Origin: Membranipora membranacea
Taxonomy: Eukaryota > Bryozoa > Gymnolaemata > Cheilostomatida > Membraniporidae
NCBI GenBank assembly: GCA_914767715.1
Contig: OU612066.1
Span: forward strand, 5,399,001 to 5,463,000
Reading direction: 5' to 3'
Length of the DNA: 64,000 bases
Position 1 is the stretch's first letter. Every line of letters begins with the position of its first letter. Below are positions 12,801 to 24,842 of the stretch, in pieces. Under the pieces are notes generated by a model. The model was given only the letters and a program-made list of their open reading frames with translations, did no database searches and was not told the DNA's origin. Made by a program: the position numbers and the translations under genes.

Positions 12801-13827
12801 ATTACGTTTAGTGCAATAATTTATTTGATTATTGCATAATACCTAGCAAGTATTCCCATTAGCTAACTATGAGCATATGACTTACACATGAAAGATGGAT
12901 TTCAAAACAACGCTATCAGGTTTCAGCTACGGCAATTAATAAGTCATTATTTATTTTGATACCCAAAGCTTGAATTAACTTGTATAGGGCGGTTGTTACA
13001 CATTAGGAAAATATGAGAATTGGAATTCATGAGTCTCACAGTATAATGAATGAACCTACCATTCAACCCTTCAACGCTAGAGCAGAAGTTAGATCCATTT
13101 GTCTGCATTCTGCGTTACAAGTAGAGTGGGAGTAACTCCGAATTCAGGAATACGGATTAATCTCAATCTACTATTATCCATGAATATACATCAGCTCATA
13201 TGTTTGATCCACCATTGAGCAATAAATTAAACTTAGAAACAATTCCGGCATCTCAATATAAGAGAGTGATTACTATGAGAAGTGATTGAGCTGAAAGTAT
13301 TAGTAGCACATGGCTTGACATGGCAAAAAAGGCAGTATACATATTATAGTTTAATATATATTCATTTCCAATTGGCTTTATAAGGTTGATGGTGATGAGT
13401 GTGCTATCTGTATGGGTCCACTTCTGGAGAAAAAGAACCTAATGAAATGTGGTCACAATAATTTCCATGAAAGGGTAGGTAAACATTTCTATCCATACAT
13501 ACTACTGCTAGAAGGTCGCATCTTCTGACCTCATCCATTTACTCAGTGATTCGCTCCCTACAGCGGCTATCAACCTCTTATCACATATCGATATCTAAGT
13601 GTTTGCTGTTCAGAGTATTGATCTTTCTGCAAGTATGATTTGCTGAGTATTGCTGTCACTACTTGATATTCTCCATGTCATACGTATGCTGGTTTATTTT
13701 TTAGTGTATAAGCCAATGGCTGAATGAGCGAGAAGCCAGCTGTCCTATCTGCAGGAAACCAGCTCAACTACCAGATATAATCTCACCACCTGCAGTATTT
13801 CAGCCTCAGGATTTCCCACCTTATTAA
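6896..13827 (+). CDS. CCCH zinc-finger / RING-H2 protein, paralogue 2 with coiled-coil N-terminus
   Basis: Fourteen exons close in phase: 6896-7009, 7211-7396, 7885-8080, 8769-9364, 9589-9643, 9862-9939, 10468-10739, 11028-11039 (12 nt, tentative), 11392-11544, 11859-11993, 12202-12438, 12654-12773, 13385-13474 and 13705-13827. The product is about 788 aa. ATG 6896 was chosen because of the in-frame TAA at 6881. Residues 1-100 are charged and helical (probable coiled coil). Residues 140-360 are Gln/Ser/Thr/Pro-rich, followed by an acidic patch near 390. Five CCCH fingers follow (about 475, 519, 568, 630 and 662). The first three are C-x8-C-x5-C-x3-H; the last is C-x7-C-x8-C-x3-H. The RING-H2 is at about 723-763. 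Intron positions in the last finger and RING match paralogue 1, so the pair arose by tandem duplication. The exon at 11859 (third finger) has no counterpart there. An RNA-associated E3 ligase role is inferred. Confidence 0.85.
7514..7628. repeat. Imperfect intronic foldback
   Basis: AATGATGCAATCTTACTGGG at 7514-7533, continuing to 7541, is an imperfect inverted copy of 7611-7628, which reads GGGGAATTCC then AAAATATTGC into ATCATCG. It lies in the intron after the second exon of paralogue 2. A decayed MITE is the likely reading. Confidence 0.45.
10020..10235 (-). repeat. tRNA-derived SINE-like fragment
   Basis: Read on the minus strand, TAACTCTGTTGG (10232-10221) resembles a pol III A box and GGTTCTATTCC (10178-10168) resembles a B box. 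Their spacing is tRNA-like, and AGCGCCTGCC lies between them. A GC-richer body runs on to about 10020. The tRNA fold is degraded, so this looks like a retroposed SINE head and not a working tRNA. It sits in an intron of paralogue 2. Confidence 0.5.
11028..11039 (+). other. Candidate 12-nt microexon of the second CCCH/RING gene
   Basis: A T-rich tract ending TTTGTAG is followed by GTGGTGTCCAAA and then the consensus donor GTAAGT. Inclusion adds four residues (V-V-S-K) in phase 0 between the first and second CCCH exons; skipping also keeps the frame. Paralogue 1 has no equivalent. Confidence 0.45.
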
Positions 13828-15567
13828 CCCAATCCTTATAAGATGAGAAATTTTATTCTTAGCAAGAATCATTTACTATACATATTACATATTACTTGTA
13901 TGTATGGGGGGGGGAGGTAAATATGGAGAAACCCAATTTCTGGTTATTTTGGCTGTGATAGTCATGTATTATTACACTGCTCTACCCGTCTTCAAAAGAT
14001 TTAAAAATTTGTGGATAAAAGTATTTGACCTTTGATATCTGAATTAGGCAAGGGACAACAGACATGATGTTCTAAAATCTTTTTAATTTTATAAGTTTTT
14101 ATACCAGCTGATATAGTGAAGAACTATGAGCGAAGTTAAATCAAATATTGCCAGTTTCATCCTCCCTGATTCCAGGCTAGCTTTGTTGCCCTGTTTATGA
14201 TATACATGGCCTGTTAAATCAAAACAGGATATATGATAAGTAAAATAATCAGATATACAAGTACTGAAAATGCCCAAAATCTCTGATTGACTTATGATGA
14301 GTGCTGAAAGTTGGAGGTTTAATTTGATTTATAAGATTGTAGATTCTTTATTATGATTTTGGTGCCTTTTTCAATATTGGTTGATATCCGAACACAATAC
14401 GCACGTCATTAATATGCTTTACTTAATATTATGATACAGTAAATATAATATTAAATCATAAGATGGATGATTCAAAGAATGTAATCATTATAATATATAT
14501 ATATGTTTATTGCTGCTGCTGTTCTGTTCATTATGTATTGTACTCTTAGCAAGAGTTTGTCCGTGTCCTAAAATGTAGTCTAGAGTTACTACATTTATTT
14601 CAATGCATTAATGCACACATTGAAACATTTCCCTATTAGTTAAGACCCTTAAAAATTTATGATCAGCAAAATGTAAGCAAGTATTAACTCCTTGACATAA
14701 GACAATGGCATTATCTTCTCTTCAGCGGAGAGGAGACAACCTATACTGCACACATTATCCACACACCACACACTGGCCTTTACAACTCCCTAGACATTTT
14801 TATTTGTTACTATTTTACCACCAGATGCATCTGTTCACAGAACAATAGGATATTCCAGCTCTTACAGGATTTTCCTTCAGTAAAGCTTGCTGAAACACAT
14901 TGAACCTGGGCACAACAAAAACCAGAATGCTTTAGAAGCTGCCTTCTTTCACACAATTAGGAGATGAAATAGAACCATTATTTCCACCCTCTTTTATACC
15001 CTATTGGTCTCGGTGGAGGGTTTTAATGAGAAAACTAGCGCTGTGTGATAGAGTATGGTCTATTGGTTGCTGCTAAGGGGATTGATATGTCTGTATGTGT
15101 ATATAGCTACTAACAGTGTTCCGAGTGAGTGGGAACTGAGTTCCTGCAAATAAATATAGAGGGGGAAACTTTAAAACACAGTTCCCACTGGATTCTGTTC
15201 AAAAACGGTGTCAAGTTATCTCTTTTGACCAGATATCAATCATACTATTACAGATCCACATTTCTGCATAATTTGATCTAGAAATTGCGAAACATTGTCA
15301 AAACAATTTTCAACCCACCAGAGAGCAGAGTACCCACAAAGATAAAAGTCCACTTAGACCACTGGCTACTAACAATCTTTGAATGCTTTCCAAAGTTGAT
15401 TCAATGCTGAAAATTCCTGATAACTCAACAACACGACACTAAAATTCATTAGTAAGGAGACATTATTACTTGGCGGATCTTTATTCAATCAAGTACTTAT
15501 ATTTTCTACATATAAAGGTAATGTTGAGAGTAAAATGGCTTTCGGTTCGATAGTAAGACTGAGTATC
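13828..15567. other. Intergenic region with converging 3' ends
   Basis: The CCCH/RING gene (+) and the lectin gene (-) converge here. Visible items are a short poly-G run near 13908, a TA microsatellite near 14490, a possible ATTAAA at 14450-14455, and an 11-bp inverted repeat (AGTGGGAACTG near 15129, CAGTTCCCACT near 15180). I see no gene. Confidence 0.6.
15480..15485 (-). terminator. Polyadenylation signal AATAAA of the lectin gene
   Basis: TTTATT on the plus strand reads AATAAA on the minus strand, 83 bp past the lectin stop codon. This is a normal distance for a short 3' UTR. Confidence 0.6.
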
Positions 15568-17175
15568 CTAAAATCCAAATCCTCCCATTCCAGACATGCC
15601 ACCTGTCATGCCTCCTGTCATACCGCCTGTCATGCCTCCAGACATGCCTCCTGTCATGCCTCCTGTCATACCGCCTGTCATGCCACCTGTCATGCCTCCT
15701 GTCATACCACCTGTCATGCCACTTGTCATGCCTCCTGTCATGCCTCCTGTCATGCCTCCTGTCATGCCTCCTGTCATGCCTCCTGTCATGCCTCCTGTCA
15801 TGCTACCTGTCATGCCCATCTGTATTTGCTGTTTCTCACAGATGGTGTCAATAACTGGGTTCTGCATGTCACAAGGATCGTCCCACCACATGAGATTAGA
15901 TCCAAGGATTGCACAAGTTTCACCTCTGTTGCTCCAGAGACCGTTTGGCTCTCCTGGTGTAAACTCACCAAACTGCATGGGTGTCGGTTGTGCTCTCATC
16001 CAGTACCATGTATTCTGATGGTACTTTCCTCCAATCCAGAATGTTCTACCTCTGTGATCTAATAAACAAATAGAAACCTTTTTCATAAAAGAAGACTTTG
16101 ACAGCACATGAATGATCAGTAACAGTACCCTTGCCCCTATATGCGGTACTTCCTCAGGTTTACACCAATAGCTCAGCCTTTTTTCATATTTAAGTTGGGG
16201 TCGCTCAGGCTCAGTGAGAGGATAGCTACACAAATCACCACTCTTCAGACTAGTCGAGACTGATAAACTACTTACGAGACCAGATGAGAGACTTGAGCCA
16301 TTGGTTCTTCTGAGGATTATCAGCCATGTAAAGATCTCCTCCGTACTGTCTGCACTCCTCTTGGGCTGCATACCAGGTCAGTGGGTGAGTTCTACCATTG
16401 TGGAAAATCTTCAAGCAAGATTTGAATGGTGTCTGAACCCAGTTGTCTACCCCACAAGGGTTCTGTTGAATTGGATTTGGGTTCATCTGGTTGACTTGGT
16501 TACCCATGCCTGTCTGACCCATTCCAGTTGATCCAGTCTGTCCCATACCACTCGATCCAGTCTGACCAAGTCCATTCGATCCGGTCTGACCGAGTCCAGT
16601 GTTTCCAAGATCAACACCTTCCGGCACAGTGACTGAAATAAAAAAGAGATCATAAGTTTGTGTTAATGTTGTAGCAGTTTGAGAGCTGGTTAAATCAGGA
16701 GGGAATATTCGGGATTGAAATTACCTTGAATCACCATTGGGATCATGAATATCATCAGTATGCAATTTACCAGATCTAGCGGATAAGCTTGATTGTAAGC
16801 TGCTGTTTAGGAATACTGTTAAAAGACTCCACATCGGAACATGGTGACATTCACATTTCAAGCATCAAGGCTCCTCAAGCCCTCAAACTACACTTGCTGC
16901 ACAGTCAGATATGGCTGGCTTAAATATTCTAACTGATTTTTGGCGACAATTTTCTGGGATTATATACTGGCAAAAAAAGTTCTTTTTTTTTAAAATTGGC
17001 AAAGCAAAGATTTGGCAGTTTACTTATAGGGCGTTGTGTCTGACTGCCCTTGGATTCTTAAGATACAACTTATATTAACGTAAAGTTGTAGTTTTTGTTA
17101 CTCACTTTCGACTCCATTGATGTTGACCTGGCACTGCACCACGGCAGCGACAGCAAAGAGCACAAACACTTTCAT
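15568..17175 (-). CDS. Secreted C-type lectin with Met/Gly-rich repeat tail
   Basis: Three exons join in phase: 17175-17106, 16632-16276 and 16058-15568 (TAG), giving 305 aa. The first residues form a hydrophobic signal peptide (MKVFVLFAVAAVVQC). About five imperfect Gly-Gln-Thr-Gly-Ser/Met repeats follow. Next comes one C-type lectin domain, about residues 88-222, with the expected cysteines, a WIGG motif matching the family WIGL, an EPN tripeptide and WWDD in place of WND. EPN plus WD-type residues suggests Ca2+-dependent binding of mannose-type sugars by family rules. The C-terminus is about 20 copies of Met-Thr-Gly-Gly, encoded by a 12-bp minisatellite, ending MGGFGF. There is no transmembrane segment, so a secreted matrix, mucus or immune lectin is inferred. 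Confidence 0.88.
15594..15816. repeat. Coding 12-bp minisatellite (Met-Thr-Gly-Gly repeats)
   Basis: About 18-20 copies of a 12-bp unit close to CATGCCTCCTGT (plus strand) encode the lectin tail. Variants change single residues (TSG, MSG, TGS) and keep the frame. Near-identical neighbouring copies imply recent slippage or unequal exchange, so copy number is probably polymorphic. Confidence 0.9.
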
Positions 17176-18161
17176 GACTGTTTCAGACAAGACTGCACAG
17201 CAAAGTGACGGGAATCGTCAGCGTCATACGCATATTAACCGCGTCACCTTGAACTTGACATATCTAGATAATTGACGTGAACCATCCTGGGAACTAGCAT
17301 TTGTTCCATTTCATAAGATAGTTGACCGCTTGATTCCATAACAGTGGAGATAACAGCTATGTGATGTATTACAAGGTCATCAATGGTGGTTAGGTGGGTT
17401 GTGTGTGAAGTATTTATGCTTCATACAGTAACTGAGCAGTGGAATTCTTGTGGCTTGGCCCTAGCTGATACTCTTAGCATGTACCCACCTTGAGTGCATG
17501 TTACCTTAAATCAGATGATCACTAGATCATGATCAGCTGAGTGTCTCGCGTAAGAGTCACTGGCAAGATTCCTGCATAGGAAACTCTGTTAACAAGATGT
17601 TGTGTCGTATCCTTTTTTAGGTATTGTTTCTTTTTAAGAGTCATCATAAATTAATATTTATTGAAACATTTAGAATGTTTGCTGTAGAAAAATGCCGTGA
17701 GATAAAAAACAAGTAATAAATACATTGATAAAAAACACAGACTGCATCTAATTTCAGAGATACATGTAAAAGTAAATCAATTGCGTATTCAGATGTCAAG
17801 ACCATGTAATATCATTAAGAACTGACCTTTCATCAAATGGAGGTATGAAATATTCAGAGAAAAAAAAATTTGCATCGTGCCAAGCACGTCAAAAGTAAAA
17901 TACCTAATGGTGCATGCGAAGCAAATAGCTGCCGTAGGCGGTTGTTAAATATGGTTGGATGGTGCCAAGTGCATAAACTACTATAGACATTGAATCCCTA
18001 GAAAAAAAATCTAGATCAAAGCACAGCCAGGCTATGATGGTGCATGCAATTACAACCACGTAATGCCGCATTTTGCTTTGCGTGCACCGTCAAGGCCTGG
18101 TTGCAGATTGAAGGAGCAGCATTGCATGATATGCAATAAATAAATTCGATGAGAAGTTCAT
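17176..18161. other. Lectin 5' flank and transporter 3' flank
   Basis: No coding exon was recognised. It contains the foldback element at 17909-18088. A TTTATT at 17657-17662 (AATAAA on the minus strand) could end the transporter transcript about 500 bp past its stop. Confidence 0.55.
17909..18088. repeat. About 180-bp imperfect foldback element
   Basis: GGTGCATGCGAAGCAAAT at 17909-17926 is inverted as ATTTTGCTTTGCGTGCACC ending at 18088. The complementarity continues inward for about 40 bp at roughly 75%. The centre holds CTAG-A8-TCTAG. A non-autonomous MITE is likely; no transposase is present. Confidence 0.55.
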
Positions 18162-21100
18162 TTAGCCTAAGTAGGACAGATATCCAGTTTGCTGTACCTT
18201 TTCTTTAATCTTGTCATGCTCTGTATATGTTTTTGGAGACATCAGGTACTGAATGCCTCTTGGCAGCATTATGAGGGCAGCGAAGGCCTGCAGACATCCA
18301 GCTAATGCCATACCAGCTCTACTATCAACATTCACCTGGAGATAGGCTATAAAAGGAAAGAGGAATCATTAACTTAAACAGTTGAGGTCATGAGCCGGGT
18401 TGTTACAATAAATAAGACAACTCTCTGCAAAAAGCAAGAAACTGAGTAAAGCTATTTCCCTGTTTCAGTCTCAAATAACCTCTGTCAGTGAGCATTTAAA
18501 CCTATACATCTGCAAATGCATCATCAAGTATTGTTACTTTATAGAATGTGGCTCAGTTGTAGCTCTACGGAAGCTGGTGGAGCTTTTTATATTGACAGGA
18601 CCGGAGTGGTGCACTTAGTTTAGTTGATACCGATACAAAGATTCTCATGATAACTTACACACTGCGTATGGAGCAATAAGGCCTCCTATTCCATCAAATG
18701 TGTTCTGCAACATGAATGTCATCACCGACTGGGTAGGGGAAGTTACTTCCAGACAAGATGGAAACTGTGAGAATAGGAAGCAGGCTCGCATAAAACCATT
18801 AAGTGCCATCGCCAAATAAAATGTATCTACAACAGAAAGACATCAATTATGTTTAATGACTGCCATGGCAGCGTCGTGTTTGCTGGATTGTTTTAATTTG
18901 CGAGCTGGTACAACAAAAACACACAGGAACAACAGCAATAGGAGAGATTTCACATAATTCTGAAATTGTAGTTGGCAATTACTTAATAATTTCATTTGGT
19001 GATCAAAGTTGTGCTGACAACATCAATGTGGGCACAACTCTTTTCTGCATAACAAATATCTACACTCACCTTCTGACGGATCAGACATCAAGAAGAAGGT
19101 AATACTGGCATTAGCAAAAATACTAATCACGTAAACGAAGCAGGCACTGAATGTGAAGAAGTTAGATATAAAGACGAAACAGACTGATACACACAGCTGA
19201 GCAATACCCATTATCGTCAGGCCTACAAAATATAGAAACACAAATGTTGCAGCTCTGTAACAAAGTCATTCAGTTTGGATTCAGATGAGATGTACGGCAT
19301 GAGGAATTATCAGCTATCATTATAATATCGCACGATTACAGTTGAAGAACAAAATTCTACTCACCAAAGTTAAATTGGTCAGAACTGTACCCAAGTTCAG
19401 AGCGAACAAAGTCGCTAGCGTTACTCTGATATGAGATCATACCAGCGGTCACCACAAAGGATGACAGGATATAGTTCATTGCCTGTAAGAGCGAGTAGAT
19501 TGCAAGTTGAATAATCATATACACAAAATACAGGTTTGCACTGTGGTAAAGTCGATTCGAGGGCGGTCAAGCAGGAGCCTAATAAGTGCACAAGAGTCAT
19601 TCTTTATATTTTAACATTTGATTTGACGTGGGAGCCATCAACCTTTACCGACAGGTGTAAACCAGCTAGCCTTGTCTCGTGGCCCACCTGTGCACCGCGT
19701 GACAAGACTATAAACTTTCATCTTATGACATCATATCATATGTATAGTGTCGCTTACTATATCCTAAAACATTTACTTCTCACAAGTTTATAAGGAACTG
19801 AATAAAGAGAAAGGATCCTACCTAAGCAGGGATTTAATTACTTAACATGTTTCACAAGTACAAGTACGAAGGTAAATAAATAAAAAAACCTGCAAAAGAT
19901 TTTAATTAGCATACCATACGATTAGGAAACTTATAATAACCAGAGCTTAAGCCAAAAAAAGCTCCCGCTGAGCAAAGGAGTCCAGCGCATTAAATTCTTC
20001 AAATTGAATCACTGTTTCACTTATTTGATACAAAATATGCGCTGAGTATTTGGCTTAGCTCTGATACATAAAAGGATCAAATGAATCACCGTCGTAAGCA
20101 AGTCCACCATCCGGTGAGACAACTCCATGGCTTGGTATCGTCCAAAATACTACCCTTAATCTGTAAAATAATATCTCATTTAAGTCGTGGGTAAACCACT
20201 TACAAGTTAAAATGCAGCAAGTTATAACCAACTAAACCTAACCAATCACAAAGCAAAGCAAACCTTCTCAGCCGTAAAATTGACAAAGCTTAAACCAAAG
20301 GCAGCAAAAAACCAAAAAACAAACTCTCAAGCAACAGTGGCAAAGGGGGCCAATGGGGCCAAAGTGGTGGGGGTCACAAAACAGCGGGGGTGGAAGAAGG
20401 GGAGATAAACAGACCTAATTACTGGCTAAGGAACATGAACATAAAAAGACAAGCCAGATTAGAAAGGTCCTATTTTATGCAAAAGACAAACAGGGTTTAC
20501 ACATAAGATTCGGGATGGCTATGAGGAAGGTTACGCCTATAAAAAATGGTTTAGGTTTTCATTTTTCACCCAATCACAAAGTGGACTTTTAGGAGGAAAT
20601 TGCTTTCTATTGAAAATGTTTAATTTAGTTTTACCAAAAGTGGATTTATAGGATGATTGGATTCTGTGACCAGTTTTGGAGGAAGAGCACTGTCACCAAA
20701 ACCAAGCTTTTTTATTTGCGTAGCCAAAGGGAGGAGGAGAAAAAGTTAAGGGGAAATTAATGATTATGGCATTTTTATACTAATGTAACTATTCAGTCTG
20801 CCTAAGTTGATTGGCACGTACCGCTGGGTTTCTTATAACGTCTAAAACAGTAGCTTTAGCAGCCTTTCTGTCATGCAAGAGCTCAGCAATGCTGCCATAC
20901 CCTTCCATCTGAGACATCATATCGTACAGAGCTGGTTGTTGTTTGCTCTTCTTTTGTTCACACTTTTCCTGACAAGCATCCTCTGATTTCTTTTAGAAGA
21001 AATAATTATATATGCGATTACAGATCATGCTATACACTGCGCACAAAAATTTCTGTAAACAAGAAAAATGAAAAATACCTAAACTTCCCACAACGCATCT

Positions 21101-23667
21101 GAGCTTCCCACAATGCATCTGAACTTCCCACAATGCATCTGAATTTCTCCTAATGCATTTAACTTCCCACAATGCATCTGAACTTCCCACAATGCATCTG
21201 AAGTAGTTATGTTAGTTATGTTAGTGTTGTCACAGCATATTGAGATGGAAGATGATGATGTGATATGTGATTTTAAGCAGATGCGTATTCAATGGAGTTT
21301 CGAAAACTCAATATCACACATCTTGTTCAGGTCACCCGTGATATTTTTGTGGTTAGACTTTGTACACACATCATGTTCACCTCACTTACATCATCATTCC
21401 TGAGATTCAAGTCCTTCTACTCTTGTTGGCCACGTTTAGAACAATAGCTAGTGCGTATCGTTTTCATTCATCCGGACCAAGTGAAACCTTACTCAAGCTT
21501 TTACTTTATTTAGCCATAAAAATGTGAGCCTCACCGTTTTAAGGTTTTCAGCGCTGTTCTGCATCTGTTCCAGAATGGCAGATAGTGTGCTCCCCTGTCT
21601 GACATATTTTGGAGGCATTGTTTTAGAAGTTTCTTTCTCTGTAACTGGGCTGCAGGGAATAATCATAGTTAATATATATATTTGCGATGATCATAGAGAT
21701 ATGGTAGAATCTTGTTCAATTGGTATATAGAAATCTTTTTACTTTGCAGTGATGGGCTGTTTTCCTCCAGCAGGCTTTGAAAATGGAAAACAGGTAATGA
21801 CAGCCATGACACATTATTACCATGGCAGTCCAGCAAGAACCAAATTAAAATTAATACCACTACACAGTATTCTATTCTATCTATCAGTTGTACATAGATG
21901 TGCTCACCTGTTCTCCTCCGGTATTTTCTCAAGCACTGCTGGTGATTGCTGAGATAATCTCTCTGGATCAGACATCCTTCTGTAGTGCTCAGCTGATTCA
22001 TGGACACCGATTATGTCGTGTTGTGGAATGTGGAAAATACCACACTTCCTACCTGAATTTAATAAAAATTCATCATCAGAGGCTTTTGACTTGGACAGTC
22101 ACAATCAGTTGTGTATCCAAGGAAAACATCATCAAATGTGCTTGCAGAATCAGGGCACGAGGCTACTAAATCGGATATTCATGACAACTAACAATCCAGC
22201 ATGTAACAGAAAAAAATTATTTTGCGAACCTTTTATTTTGAGTGTGAACTTTTGTTTGCCATCTTGCTGACTACTTTTAAGCTTGCTTTCATCATCATTG
22301 TCAGCATGCATTGACTTCTCCTCAAAGACTAGGGCACTGAGAATGTTCATAAGCATCATTCCAGCGCATGCGAGCATTGCGTATCTGAATCCAAGATTGT
22401 TCATAAGAGCACCTATAAAGTGACGCACATCGAAAAACAGTTAACTTGCTTGATCACGAAAATCCGCTAACAAATTGCATTGTGTGTGTGTAGATGAGAG
22501 CAAGAGAAGGTTCCTACCAAACAGGAAGATTATCTCCTCATACACAAGAGCCTCATCGAGATTAAGTTCTGTAACCAAATTAGGAAAGAGGAGTATGATT
22601 CCAAAAACTTCTATGTGTCATAGATTTAGTTATCACACTACATTCATATTGTTGGGAAAATAAGCTCAATAATTGTCCAATTAAAGTTATTAGGAGAATC
22701 TTAATACATACCAATTCCTGTTGGGATGAGCATATTAACTATGTTGAAGGACACCATCATGGCTGAGGCCGGAACTAGCTGGTTGTCTGGAAAGTACTTT
22801 GCTATCATTGAATATGCTGATGCTGTAGCAAATGCTCCACCGATGCCTGAAAATTAGAGATAAAACTGGAGGTGTTATGGTGTTGGTATAGATTGTGTCT
22901 GGATTCGGAGGTTTTTCTTCAGGTGAATGTCCATAACATACCAAACATCTTTCTTAGTATCAAAATTAAATATGAGACCTTGCTGTCTCAATTCATCGCA
23001 GCTGAAATTATAATTCCAATGTGACTACTCTATTACTTACCATGTATTATACAGCATAGCAGGCCCTGCCAGGCAGCCTTGGTGAAAGCTAGAGCAGTCA
23101 GGGACAGCACCGTCAATACTCCACCAGTCAGCTGAGTCCATCGCTCTCCCACACGCTTCATAATCAGCGCTGCCGGAACAGCTGGAAAATGTGTGTACTC
23201 ATTAAGGTAACAGTTACATGTTTATAATACCTCTTCATTGCATATTGTATATTTGTCATGAGAATGAAACTCAATTCAATCGATTCATGGTGTTATGCTT
23301 TCAATGTATAGCCCTTTATCAATCATAAAAATGGAATGTTTAAAAAAGATTGCTGCCTTACACATATATTAGTTATACCCTGTATCTTCTACTGCCAATA
23401 ATTAAAAAGCATCATATTATATTATTATCATATTACGATTGTCTCTTTATTACCTGCAAGAAAGGTGACGGCCATCTGAATTCCTCCTATACTTGATGAA
23501 AGTGTTCTCTCATTATATTCTATGGAGAAATAGCTGCCCATTGTACCCATGAAACCATTTGTGAAACCACTGGTGAATGAGAAAGTCATGCAGGCACCGA
23601 GCAGTATAACCCATCTGTAGAAAGGTCTACTAGATAATCTTGAGCAGAGACTACTGATACAAGCCAT
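18162..23667 (-). CDS. Major facilitator superfamily transporter, SLC16 (monocarboxylate)-like
   Basis: Eleven exons close in phase: 23667-23454, 23181-23041, 22846-22712, 22412-22230, 22052-21908, 21649-21535, 20989-20822, 19482-19365, 19222-19070, 18826-18659 and 18346-18162. The product is 574 aa. Six hydrophobic segments lie in the first four exons. A hydrophilic, charged loop of about 170 residues (exons 4-7) follows, then six more segments, matching a 12-TM MFS plan with a large central cytosolic loop. Segments 1-4 resemble SLC16/MCT members: a Gly-rich start of TM1, a GGIQMAV stretch, and GIGGAFATASAYSMIAKYF at TM4-5. Substrate cannot be read from sequence, and another MFS family with the same layout is possible. 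An alternative upstream in-frame ATG at 23805 would lengthen the N-terminus by 46 residues; MACISS at 23667 fits the family better. Confidence 0.8.
21084..21202. repeat. Six tandem 20-bp repeats in a transporter intron
   Basis: The unit CTTCCCACAATGCATCTGAA recurs about six times, with the fourth copy diverged. Each good copy carries ATGCAT. It lies in the intron between exons 6 and 7 of the MFS gene. Confidence 0.9.
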
Positions 23668-24027
23668 TTTGTGAGCGGTGCAGAAGAGACTGTGTTGACA
23701 GTATGTGTCGGTACCCTTTATATATTGCTGAATACATTCTGTTTGTGACTGCAGACTGTACCACGTAAGATAAAAAATCACCCCACACGCAACGTGCTTA
23801 AACACTGAATCTATTCAGCTAAGGGAACTGGATTAATCCAAGCCAGATCTGGTTTGGTCATCAATTCAAAAAATGCCTGTCATAAAATAATTTCAAAAGA
23901 GGCTCCTCATACTCTATTGAGACATGATGATCTATAAGCCCTGCACACTGTGAAGGAGAGTGTTTGTTGTTGACCAAATTGTTGATTAAATTTGATTTCA
24001 AAGGTTTTTGCTTATGCAGGATATAGC

Positions 24028-24057
24028 CACAGAGTAAGGATATATCCTTACTCTGTG
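24028..24057. repeat. Perfect 30-bp palindrome, dispersed family
   Basis: CACAGAGTAAGGATA followed immediately by its exact reverse complement. It is flanked on both sides by ATATAG, a possible target-site duplication (the left copy is one base away). Other copies are at 39146-39173 (perfect over 28 bp), 3989-4014 and 54701-54728 (degenerate). Confidence 0.85.
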
Positions 24058-24821
24058 ATATAGCTAAGGAACGAGTGAGAGTGAGGTCAGATCACGACCC
24101 CGTACTATTAATGACATAATAAATATCCGGAATATGATTTTCATAAACTACTGGAAACAGGTCTCAGTTACAACAAACAGCTACCTAAGAATATTGATAG
24201 GTATGTTATGTTGTCAGTCAAGGTGGAATTAAATACATTGCACTACTCATAGTCTTGTTAAAACTAGTTACCAAGCAAGAAAATTCAGTATTTGAGTGTA
24301 CGTCCACTACGGGAATTGTGTATGATTGCTTAGCTCACTATTAAAATAATTTAGTGACTCCTTGAACAATATGAGTAGTCAATATAGTTCATTTTTAATT
24401 GTCTAGGGGTATATGATGGTTTTTCTGGGGCTTTCTAAAAATGATCAATTACTCTCAAATGTTCTCCATTTATTAGTCACCACACCAGAAATCCTTTTCA
24501 GACATGATGGTTGAGATGTGGAGATTTATGGAATCTCTTATTAAAGGGATTGTAATATACATTTAAAAAGCATTTTGTTTGGTGAGTTGTCTTGCTTGCA
24601 CGGCATATTGCTAGATCTTGTCGCCCTGATCATGCGATATATATACTATTGATGTATATCTCTAATTGATAGATAGTGCATTAATTCACATACCTCTAGG
24701 ATCAACAGAAGGAGTTAATGTGATGAACCGAGGCCAACTTCATTATTTAGAAGCAGGCACATGTTAGGTCCTCACTTTAAATTGATTTGCACAATCAGAG
24801 ATAACATGCTCATAGTGTAGT

Positions 24822-24842
24822 CTTGATGTCACTGACATCAAG
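24822..24842. repeat. 21-bp palindrome with CRE-like half sites
   Basis: CTTGATGTCA, one base, then TGACATCAAG: a perfect 10-bp-arm palindrome containing TGATGTCA/TGACATCA. These resemble bZIP sites. It lies about 1.2 kb upstream of the transporter start. A regulatory role is only a suggestion. Confidence 0.5.

Noticed and set aside
15535-16062. Plus-strand open frames (His/Cys/Ala-rich and Met-Pro-Pro-Val repeats) across the lectin minisatellite
   Set aside because: They are antisense readings of the 12-bp repeat. The minus strand gives a full lectin domain with splice-consistent exons.
21084-21202. Regular repeats resembling a CRISPR array
   Set aside because: Units abut without unique spacers, there are no cas genes, and the setting is a eukaryotic intron.
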